From: Cladosporium sp. IMV 00045
Taxonomy: Eukaryota; Ascomycota; Dothideomycetes; Cladosporiales; Cladosporiaceae
Direction: 5' to 3'
Length of the DNA: 64,000 bases
Assembly: GCA_001931905.2 (NCBI GenBank)
Contig: MSJI02000867.1
Span: 62,001-126,000, forward strand
The position numbers and the translations under genes were made by a program. The notes beneath the pieces are model-generated. The model did not search any database, was not told the origin of the DNA, and saw only the letters and a list, made by a program, of their open reading frames with translations. Below, one piece after another: positions 56,767 through 64,000 of the stretch (its first letter is position 1; every line of letters starts with the position of its first letter).

Positions 56767-57729
56767 ATGTCCGAGACAGTCGACGTCTTCACGGTGTCTG
56801 GCGGCCGCAAGAACTTCGTCGCCATCAACTTGCCGAAAGACAAGTTGGCCGTCTACTCCGACCTGGCGAGGGCGAAGTACTTCCCCAAGTCTGGCGCGAC
56901 GTGGAAGGCGTCCTCGAAGCGTATCATCAACTCGAAGCAATTCGAGCTTGGTGACAACATGGACGAGGAGTACGCCCGCACCATCGTCGCGCTCATCAGG
57001 AAGTGCGACAAGGCCAACCCTGCGCCCATCACCCTTGATATCTTCGGCGAAGACCTGTCCTTCGAGCAACTCGTCGCCCTATACAGGCTGATCGGGAATG
57101 GCTTCAAGGTCCCTCGCTACATCCACCGCGACTCCGTGCGCACCGCGGTCAGGGACAAAATCTACAAGAGCGAATCGTTCACCTTCCAGCACTTCAAGCT
57201 AGTCGCAGACCAGCTGGCCTTCGACCGTGGCATTTTTTACAGCAACATGGATCGTGCCGCCTTCCTTGAGCAGAAGGATGGCCTCGATGCGACTGTCAAG
57301 AAGCAGATTACGGCATACTGCCAGTCTCAAGAGGGCATCTGGGACTCCCTACTGGGAGTTGTCGGCGCTGTTCAGGAGAAAATCAAGGCAGCGGGCGAGG
57401 CCGAACAAGCTCGCATCAAGGCAGAGAAGACCGTCCTCCAGAGAATGCAGGAGAAGTTCAAGGATGATGCGGCTCAAAGCGAGGGCTTAAACCAGGCTGG
57501 AAGCGCCCAGGCAAGCGGTTCAAAGATCACTGGGCCAACCCAGAGTGTCATTAAGCCGCACAGGACCCAGGCGAGTGCTCCCAAGTCGAACACTCCCAAG
57601 TCGAATACTTCCAAGGCAAGTGCTTCCAAGCCCAGTGGCTCCAAATCCGGCGGAAACAATGGCAAGCAGCCAAAGACAAAGACCGACCCCTTTGTCAAGC
57701 GCGACGACGACTTCCCACCTCTTGGCTGA
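56767..57729 (+). CDS. Paralog 2 of the uncharacterised BTB-like family, with coiled coil (320 aa)
   Basis: A single exon. Residues 1-120 form the strand/helix block DVFTVSGGRKNFVAINLPKDKLAVYSDLARAKYF...ARTIVALIRKC, matching DVYCVNPDG...KKKIAFFSKAADRHL and HVYYRSGDE...KLVFFSRTASDQL in the neighbours. Residues about 120-200 hold the shared helical block SVRTAVRDKIYKSESFTFQHFKLVADQLAFDRGIF. Residues 205-245 look like a coiled coil (VQEKIKAAGEAEQARIKAEK). The tail is a Ser/Lys/Thr-Pro low-complexity repeat (APKSNTPKSNTSKASASKP), ending in a short conserved-looking motif DDDFPPLG. No catalytic motif. Likely a protein-protein interaction scaffold; function unknown. Confidence 0.75.
   Translation: MSETVDVFTVSGGRKNFVAINLPKDKLAVYSDLARAKYFPKSGATWKASSKRIINSKQFELGDNMDEEYARTIVALIRKCDKANPAPITLDIFGEDLSFEQLVALYRLIGNGFKVPRYIHRDSVRTAVRDKIYKSESFTFQHFKLVADQLAFDRGIFYSNMDRAAFLEQKDGLDATVKKQITAYCQSQEGIWDSLLGVVGAVQEKIKAAGEAEQARIKAEKTVLQRMQEKFKDDAAQSEGLNQAGSAQASGSKITGPTQSVIKPHRTQASAPKSNTPKSNTSKASASKPSGSKSGGNNGKQPKTKTDPFVKRDDDFPPLG
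57565..57650 (+). repeat. Coding microrepeats in the tail of paralog 2
   Basis: Degenerate 12-15 bp units (CCCAAGTCGAACACT-like) encode the Lys-Ser-Asn/Thr-Pro repeats. Copy-number change here would alter tail length without a frameshift. Confidence 0.5.
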
Positions 57730-58696
57730 GTCGTTGTCGCCCGAAATGCTTCTGCGCAGCTTCTTCGATGCATCGAAGAGTTACCGTTTATCAAACGACT
57801 CTTTGCCATGAGCCACCCTCTTACCAGACCAAAATGAATGGATGAGATCGACTCATCTTCCCTCTGGCCACGACGTCCAAGCAATGTCGGCTGCGACACC
57901 TTTCAGCATACTGCTTGACCTACCGCTTCACATCCTTTTCAACACGGTTTCCTACTCGCATATCGAGAACACAAGCATTGGGGTTTTTGGCGTTTCGGGA
58001 TGCGTCGTTATGAGCTGTGCACTCCGGCTCTATGTTCAAACTCGTTCACCCACTCTGAGGTCTTGCTTCCAAGACGGAACATACATTCTATATCTTAGAG
58101 TGACAGTTGATAACATGATTTTCTTGTTTCGAGTCTCCAGTTCCTCTTCTTCTTTCCACAGATTACTCAAGGTAGATCAGATAATGACACAGTATTGACT
58201 CTCACCACATGTAACTTTACACTTGCATTAAGTTCTGCTTTCATGGCATTTCAGTCTCTATTGATGTATGCGAAATTCTCTTGCCTTTCGAAACGACATT
58301 CCACGCCTTCCATGTTCGGCTTCCATTAATAATATACGGAAGTCCTCCTTCATGCTCTGCAATCCTCCCAACCTTTACTTTCTGCCACACGACAAACGAC
58401 TACGTAACTGTCACAAACGCCTTTGACTCATACATGTGGATAGCTATTGTTCGATCGTTCAGTGGATGCCGTCATTTTCAACCCAGTAGTGAACGCTCTC
58501 TATTTACGGCGCAATTCTGTAGCCTATTCGAGGTAGTCCTTCACTTCACTTGAAGTTAGCGCGTGGACCGTGCCGCGCGTGATTCAAATGGGTACATGAT
58601 AAACGCTGTCTTTCAATTGCAATTCTTCTTCGACTATATCACAAACAGTACCCGACAGAGTTGACCTTCACAATACCATCCCACGATCAAACAACC
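57730..58696. other. Intergenic within paralog cluster
   Basis: About 970 bp, A+T-richer to the right. Frames at 57842-58198 (+) and 58281-58553 (+) have no motif. Contains the promoter of the third paralog. Confidence 0.45.
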
Positions 58697-59461
58697 ATGA
58701 CAGGCGATACGATCTCCAACAAGGCCCCAAAGGGGAAAGCGACTACGTCCGGTACCCAGGCGTGTCCTGGTACTCTGGATGTCTACTGTGTCAACCCGGA
58801 CGGCGTCAAGACCTATATCGGCTGGGCACTCGACAAGAAGAAGATCGCTTTTTTCTCCAAAGCCGCTGATCGTCACCTCAACCCAGAGAACTACGGGAAG
58901 CGCAACAAGATGAATAACCGCCCGCAACAAGTCAAGAAGCCAGCGATCTCTTCAGTGCTCCTGCTTCCTTACGCTGACAAGCTCGCCGCTGAGATCATAC
59001 TCAAGTGGATCAACGAGAACAACACCACGAGCCCCAAGCGCTTCGAACTGACGTTTGACCTCGTTGGTGAAGACAAACCACAATTCACGTTCGCCCTTGA
59101 CCTTCACCGCGCAGGTCACGCCTTCGATCTGAAGCCTCAGCCGCGTGGATAGATTCTTCGCGACGATATCTTCAATTGGATCCACAAACGTGATGAGAAC
59201 CACGAGCTCACCTTCGACGAATTCAAGGATTGCATGGAGAAGGCGCAGTTTGACGGTGCTGTCATCAGCAAGATGATGAATAAGGTCATGTGGCTGTCGA
59301 TCACGGAGAGAATCTCCAAGGAGACGCTCGACGAGATCAAGGAGTATTGCCGCTAGACGAACAGGTACGAGTCGATGAAGGCCATGGGCGAGGAGATTAT
59401 TAAGAAGCTCAAAGACAGTGGTGCAGCCCGTAAAGGTCGCCAGGAGGAGTCTGGACGGTGA
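58697..59461 (+). pseudogene. Paralog 3 of the BTB-like family, two in-frame TAG codons
   Basis: From ATG 58697 the frame encodes about 151 residues with the family's first block (DVYCVNPDGVKTYIGWALD, KKKIAFFSKAADRHL) and ILKWINENNTTSPKRFELTF. It then meets TAG at 59150-59152, exactly where the neighbours read RG-E/D. The same frame continues without further damage through the helical block (RDDIFNWIHKRDENHELTFDEF...KAQFDGAVI) to a second TAG at 59354-59356, and on through a short coiled-coil-like segment to TGA at 59459-59461. No intron that would remove either stop is visible. Both TAGs can arise by single substitutions (GAG or CAG to TAG). Neither has the CTA context favouring readthrough. 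Best read as a recently inactivated paralog; a short 151-aa protein or low-level readthrough are alternatives. Confidence 0.65.
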
Positions 59462-60180
59462 GAAAGGCGGAGCGGTGGACATTTTGGACAATCACTTTCT
59501 AGGTTGACTGAGTTGGCTTACGTCGAAGGAACCACATGCGTTGGAAAACACGAAAGTGGGATCGGTGGTATTGAGATTGAGCGGTGTAAGGAGGTCTTGA
59601 GGTTGGAATCGGTGTGACATGAATCAAAACCATCCCCTTTTCATGTTGATGCCGTAGAAGATTTGAAAAATCAACATACACAATCATCCTCTGCATGTTT
59701 CTCAGTTCCTCGGCGACCTTCGTACAGCATGCTTCCATATTATCAATCTATTCAGGCAAATCGCGACCTAATAAGTTGCCATGTTTACCGCAAAGCCATC
59801 TTGTGCGAGATACCACTTGCTCAGTAACTTTTGCATCGCAGACCCTCTTTCGTTCATAAAGTCACAAGGATCGTCTCGACCGCTAGCAGAGTTAGTGCCA
59901 CGGCAGCCGTGAATGCACCAGGACCGAAGTGACTGACCGAGTTGCTACGGCCAGCGAAGTTTGTGTTTGTAATTCACTTCTACTCACATAAGTCGCTGCT
60001 ATCTGGGAATGTGAGTCACAGGTCTGGTGACGTGCTAGTTCTCGACCTGATTGCTTTCACTCATCACAACAACTCAGCACCAATATTTGAACCAACATCT
60101 CAACGCCCAACCCTTTACATGGTCCAACTCGATACTCTTTCCTGCGCACTGCCCCTTCCAAATCTGTCTGCACCGCCAAT
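59462..60180. other. Intergenic within paralog cluster
   Basis: 720 bp with no convincing coding frame. Contains the promoter of paralog 4. A small minus-strand frame (59499-59738) has no motif. Confidence 0.4.
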
Positions 60181-61173
60181 ATGGACATCACCAAGCTCAC
60201 CAACCTTGTGCAGAGCATGAAGACCGATGCTGCGGCCCAGGCTGGACAACAACCTTCCTTCAGAAGAACCCCGACTGGCCCAGCATCAGCCGGCAGCGCG
60301 CACGTCTACTACCGATCCGGTGATGAGAGAGTATACCTGGGTACGATCGACAACAAAGCCAAACTGGTCTTCTTCTCCCGCACCGCCAGCGACCAGCTGA
60401 TCAAAGCCAATTTCGAGGCCAACAAGATCGTTTACGTCAGCAAGGTCCGTGGTGTCACCGTCAACAAGGTTGATGATGCCGCTGGGCGCATCGTCTTCAA
60501 CTGGATCAACACCAACAACATGCACAACCCGCAGCCTCTCACATTCGCTCATCTCGGCAAGAACAATCAGTTCTTGGACGGCTGCAAGCTTCACCATGCT
60601 TCGCACCAGTTCCACTTGACCCGCGAGCTTCGTGGCGAGGACATCCGTGAGCGCATCTTCTGGTATCTGCGCGGCTCCAGAAAGGTCAAGTTCGAGGACT
60701 TCGTGATTGTCTTCGAGTGGCTCAGTTTCGACACCGGCCTCATCATGGAGATGAAGCGCAAGGTCGCCTATCATACAATCAAGGGCTGGATCTCGGAAGA
60801 AGTGCGTGGCAAGCTGATGAAGTGGTGCGCCGAGTCCGACGCCACCAAGGGGACAACTTTGGTGCAGCAGATGGCCGAGGTGGAGACTCAAGTGCGCGCA
60901 GAGATGGATGCTGCTGAAGAGAGACGTGAGCAACAGGTAGCTGCAGCGACTACGGTTGATGAGAACTTTGTCTTTGTTCACGAGAGCATTGCTGGCAAGA
61001 CGAACGCGCCCCCCACTGCTGAAGTCATGTCACGCAGTGGATCGGAGACTGGCGAGAGACAAGACTCCGTCTCAGAGGGAACGGACAAAGGCAAGACTGA
61101 GGACGAGGCCGAGACAGCGGAGAGTGTTCAAGGCCCGCTTAAGCTCTCGTACGCCAAAGTTCTGCGAGGCTGA
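60181..61173 (+). CDS. Paralog 4 of the uncharacterised BTB-like family, with coiled coil (330 aa)
   Basis: A single exon. After a 40-residue disordered N terminus comes the family block HVYYRSGDERVYLGTIDNKAKLVFFSRTASDQL, then GRIVFNWINTNNMHNPQPLTF and LHHASHQFHL, then the helical block RGEDIRERIFWYLRGSRKVKFEDFVIVFEWLSFDTGLIMEMKRKV...LMKWCAES. Residues about 225-260 form a probable coiled coil (QQMAEVETQVRAEMDAAEERREQQ). The tail is acidic and Ser/Thr-rich, ending SYAKVLRG. No signal peptide or membrane helix. It is the longest intact member of the local family. Its spacing of strand, helix and coil matches paralog 2, so both probably form oligomers. Function unknown. Confidence 0.78.
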   Translation: MDITKLTNLVQSMKTDAAAQAGQQPSFRRTPTGPASAGSAHVYYRSGDERVYLGTIDNKAKLVFFSRTASDQLIKANFEANKIVYVSKVRGVTVNKVDDAAGRIVFNWINTNNMHNPQPLTFAHLGKNNQFLDGCKLHHASHQFHLTRELRGEDIRERIFWYLRGSRKVKFEDFVIVFEWLSFDTGLIMEMKRKVAYHTIKGWISEEVRGKLMKWCAESDATKGTTLVQQMAEVETQVRAEMDAAEERREQQVAAATTVDENFVFVHESIAGKTNAPPTAEVMSRSGSETGERQDSVSEGTDKGKTEDEAETAESVQGPLKLSYAKVLRG

Positions 61174-61966
61174 TACATCAGCATGGGACGACTTGATGGC
61201 ATGGGGGATTTTGAGTTGGGTTTGAAAGCTAGTGTGATGACAGGGACTGAGACATGGTGAGCAACGGCGTTGGGATTCCTGAAACATCGACGGGTTATGG
61301 CGTTTTGGGGATTTTTCTCAATTGGTTTGGCCAAATCATGGCGTTGCGGCAGAATAATCAGCTTTATGATGCACAAATCAAACAGACAGCCGTTTAATCA
61401 CATTTTACTGCCATCTTTTTGTCTCTCATCCTGCTCTCGAGTCTGAAATCACCTGTCAAGTTGAATATGAGGAGCACAACAACGAACACGTTCATCTACA
61501 GCTAAGAATAGTATAAGTTACTTATGATGCGAATCAGGCACAGCCCCACTTAATAGCCTCTCGCACGTGAGTCGGAAGCAGTAAAAGAATGATGAATGTG
61601 TGCAACCGTGGAAGAGACAACGAACAAATGAAAGCAAGTAAGGCCAACCGCTGATGGTAGCAGCTGATTGTAGTGAGATATTTGTGTCAAGATGCATATG
61701 AATGGATTTAAACAAATACTAAGTAGATATCGTACAGCCATTCATCAGTCGCAAGACGACAACTCCAAATCCGTATAAAGACTCACAGTCAGTTGAAGGC
61801 AGCAAGATGCCTAATGCAAGAACAAGAACGCAGATGCAGCGATAGAAATGGGAATGCAATAACAAAAACGCAGGTGCAGTAACAAGAATGCAGATTCTGC
61901 AGATGAGATCGGAGGTATGAAGGGGGGATGGATCGAGAATTCTCCTCATCGTCCCTAGAGAGGCGC
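61174..61966. other. Intergenic, with degenerate tandem repeats
   Basis: Convergent gap between paralog 4 (plus) and the SR-rich gene (minus). At about 61815-61900 there are three or four degenerate 22-27 bp units built on AACAAGAACGCAGATGCAG. No gene recognised. Confidence 0.4.
61815..61900. repeat. Degenerate minisatellite
   Basis: Units resembling AACAAGAACGCAGATGCAG, AACAAAAACGCAGGTGCAG and AACAAGAATGCAGATTCTG in direct orientation, non-coding, near the 3' end of the SR-rich gene. Confidence 0.45.
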
Positions 61967-63595
61967 TTAGTTGCCCAACAGCGCAAGGAGCTTCTGAACA
62001 GCAGTCCTCATAGCAACAACTTCAATCCTCTTGGAGATGCGGTCGTCGACGACACCTTCAGCACCAGTCCTGAGGTTCATGCGGTCTGGGTGGAATCTCG
62101 GCGCCTCAGTACGGCTGAGCCATTTCTTGAGATTTGAGATATTGCTGGAGGTGCCGCGGATGTTGATATCAACGCACAAAGAGTCGCTTTTTCCCTTCAA
62201 GTAAGCGGGAATGCCAAACCCGGCAAGATAGATGAGCTGCACATTGGCGACGAAGATCTCTTCGTTGCTCCAGTTGCCGCTTCGGCAAGAGAAGGCAGAA
62301 AAGTCGAGCTTGAAGAGATCATGAGTAGATGCGGGTAGCGGGTACTTCTTGTCAGTGCGACCAAGCTTGCTCCATTTTGCTTCATACGCATCGAACAAGG
62401 ATTTGAGCTGATCGATGTGATTCTTTGGTCTATCAGAGCGCGTGGAACGAACGGATTCGAAGCGAGAGCTACCCATCGTCGAGCGCCCATCTGTATTGGA
62501 AGTCGGACGGTGACTGGAACTGTGGCTGGTAGAGTGGTGGTTGGAGGTAGAGCGGTGGCTGGACGTAGCGTGCGTAGAGCGCCCATCAGTTCGGGAGGAA
62601 GGCCTGACAGTATCTCTCGAGCTGCTATCGTAGCGGCTGCTCTGAGCGCGTGAATGAGAAGAAGAAGACTTGGTGTTGTGGCTTTCGGTGGGACGATCGT
62701 GCTTACGAGTGGTGTTTGAGCGTGATGTACTGCTGCTCGACTTCTCACCCGGGATGAAGTAGTGATCGCGCTCAGTAGCGCGATCAGTAGCACGAGCGGT
62801 GCGACTGCAACTGTGACTGTCGTAGCTGCTACTCGGAGCGGCCGAAGTACGAAAGTACGACGAAGCCTTTGGTGTAGACTGCCCACTCCTGTACTCTGAA
62901 CCATGGCATGAGGAACTTGGAGCACCTGAGTGGTACCTAGACGTGGTATCCTGCTCGCTACGCCTAGTGTGAGTTGAATCGTAGTCGCTAGTATATGTAT
63001 GTCTCGAGTTAGAAGGCGCAGTTGACTGACTACGAGAACTTGTGCCGCGATCACTTCCCAGTGCCGATCTCAAACGAGATCCGAAGGAAGTGGTACCGCT
63101 ACGTGAGTGGCCGCGAGAGGTTGAAATCTCCTCACTGCCGAAGATCGAGCCAGTGCGGCCGGAGACAGAGGGTGCGTGAGAGTGTTGGCGGTGAGAAGAG
63201 GTAGAAACGGAGCGACTGAGACGCGATGAAACCATCTGTGCTACCGATCCATCGGGGTCGTCCAAAATGACGCCAACGATTTCATAGGAACGGTGCCTTG
63301 TCGGAGACGGGGACCTTGAGCGGTAGACGAACCTAGTGGGCGAAGGCAAGCGAGCGCGGGTGGCCGAGGAAGACGGCGGCTGGTAGTGATAGTGAAACGA
63401 AGTTGGGGGAGATTCGGGAGATCCGAGGGCGACTAGGTAATCGCTAGAGCCAATGTGACGTGAAGAGCTTCCTTCTCCTGTACCGTAACGAACCTCCTGT
63501 ACTTCCGTGTGCTCGATCTCGACAGCTGGGGAAGTGTCAGTCTCGCCCCGACGATACCTGAAGGTAGCGCCGTTGAGGAGAGAAAAGTCCGGCAT
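61967..63595 (-). CDS. Ser/Arg-rich disordered protein with C-terminal HPD-bearing domain (542 aa)
   Basis: A single exon from ATG 63595 (MPDFSLLNGATFRYRRGE). Residues 1-60 are a small folded-looking N terminus. Residues about 70-400 are almost entirely Ser, Arg, Thr, His and Gly, with RS/SR dipeptides, probably disordered. The last 140 residues form a compact domain: DQLKSLFDAYEAKWSKLG, LDFSAFSCRSGNW, VNINIRG-like strand, then LKKWLSRTEAPRFHPDRMNLRTG (HPD at 502-504) and a final helix RIEVVAMRTAVQKLLALL. The HPD tripeptide between two helices resembles the Hsp70-contacting motif of J-domain proteins, and I recall fungal C-terminal domains with RxHPDR...R that are annotated only as hypothetical. 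Hsp70 binding is inference. A second frame (62197-63054) is a composition shadow. Confidence 0.72.
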   Translation of the reverse strand: MPDFSLLNGATFRYRRGETDTSPAVEIEHTEVQEVRYGTGEGSSSRHIGSSDYLVALGSPESPPTSFHYHYQPPSSSATRARLPSPTRFVYRSRSPSPTRHRSYEIVGVILDDPDGSVAQMVSSRLSRSVSTSSHRQHSHAPSVSGRTGSIFGSEEISTSRGHSRSGTTSFGSRLRSALGSDRGTSSRSQSTAPSNSRHTYTSDYDSTHTRRSEQDTTSRYHSGAPSSSCHGSEYRSGQSTPKASSYFRTSAAPSSSYDSHSCSRTARATDRATERDHYFIPGEKSSSSTSRSNTTRKHDRPTESHNTKSSSSHSRAQSSRYDSSSRDTVRPSSRTDGRSTHATSSHRSTSNHHSTSHSSSHRPTSNTDGRSTMGSSRFESVRSTRSDRPKNHIDQLKSLFDAYEAKWSKLGRTDKKYPLPASTHDLFKLDFSAFSCRSGNWSNEEIFVANVQLIYLAGFGIPAYLKGKSDSLCVDINIRGTSSNISNLKKWLSRTEAPRFHPDRMNLRTGAEGVVDDRISKRIEVVAMRTAVQKLLALLGN

Positions 63596-64000
63596 TGTTA
63601 GAGAAGAGGTGAGGGTTAGGGAAGAGGTCGTCCTTGAAGTTCTGATAATCGGGCTCTGACCAGTCAGTAGCCTTGTCAAACCCTCCAGAGATTTTTGCGT
63701 GCTTCGTCTCGTCAAAATTGGGCACGCGGAGGCGACTAAATATGGTAGTTCGAATTCTTGGAAAAAGGCTGCCGATCGACAACAAGCCATTGTCTTCCAT
63801 GGTGAGAGACAAAGAAGAAGAAAAGGTTCCATCGCATGGTCCTTTGTTGTGAAGCTCAATATGTGAATCTGACAAAGCGTTGCCTGCAGCCAGAGCTACG
63901 ACGCTTGTCGGCAACCACCCGCCAACAGTGAATCATTCGCAAGACCGTTGTCTTCGATTAAATCATGAAGCTGAGGTTGACATTAGGGGACGATGGGTGC
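63596..64000 (-). other. Upstream region of SR-rich gene with overlapping open frame
   Basis: A minus-strand frame from about 63802 (MEDNGLLSIGSLFPRIRTTIF) to 63537 overlaps the first codons of the SR-rich gene in another frame. It looks moderately protein-like (WSEPDYQNFKDDLFPNPHLF) but no splice pair joins it in phase to the main frame. It may be a long upstream ORF or chance. The rest of the region to the window edge shows nothing else. Confidence 0.35.

Noticed and set aside
62197..63054. 285-codon alternative frame inside the SR-rich gene
   Set aside because: Long only because the Ser/Arg codon bias removes stops from the shifted frame; Ala/Thr/Arg low complexity, no ATG-linked context.

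Overview
The window is nuclear DNA from a filamentous ascomycete. Its genes carry short spliceosomal introns (about 40-80 bp) with GTRNGY donors and CTGAC or CTAAC branch points 10-20 bp before the acceptor. Gene families also point this way: fungal rhodopsin-like integral membrane proteins, a PigL_N/SesA-type N-terminal domain, GH79, GT31, OrsD-like zinc fingers and small secreted cysteine-rich proteins. The small secreted proteins and a BTB-like family with premature-stop remnants make a plant- or surface-associated Dothideomycete (Capnodiales/Mycosphaerellales-like) my best guess. That is inference, not proof.

Layout. 0-1.3 kb: a decayed minus-strand OrsD/RecQ-helicase-like gene running off the left edge. 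1.9-4.5 kb: a two-exon 849-aa PigL_N protein with an AT-hook. 5.4-6.5 kb: a low-complexity small ORF and a secreted cysteine-rich protein. 9.7-14.1 kb: a secreted alpha/beta-hydrolase and a secreted protein with seven tandem cysteine-paired repeats, separated by long gene-free DNA. 15.2-19.4 kb: a hypothetical protein, a GH79 beta-glucuronidase-like gene with a damaged first splice junction, and a COMT-type O-methyltransferase. 21-24.4 kb: a rhodopsin-domain membrane protein converging on an Na+/H+ antiporter. 24.4-29.3 kb: mostly empty, with one small secreted cysteine-rich protein. 29.3-31.2 kb: a CE12 rhamnogalacturonan acetylesterase converging on a GST-like protein. 32.8-34.4 kb: a BTB-like gene with an in-frame stop. 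35.6-45.5 kb: two APC amino-acid permeases flanking a GNAT acetyltransferase and a convergent pair of rhodopsin-domain proteins. 45.7-53.9 kb: a GT31-like glycosyltransferase, a BBE-type FAD oxidase, a P-loop kinase and an MFS transporter.

55.6-63.6 kb is the most unusual part. Four divergent paralogs of an unrecognised BTB-like/coiled-coil family lie side by side, one of them broken by two TAG codons. Next to them is an Ser/Arg-rich disordered protein whose C-terminal domain carries an HPD (J-domain-like) motif.

Together the recognisable genes describe a nutrient-uptake, wall-degradation and secretion repertoire: permeases, MFS, antiporter, CE12, GH79, secreted hydrolase and small secreted proteins. 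They do not form a single pathway. No PKS, NRPS or terpene synthase is present, so the methyltransferase and FAD oxidase are not evidence of a complete secondary-metabolite cluster here. Exon coordinates were derived by hand from splice signals and reading-frame continuity.
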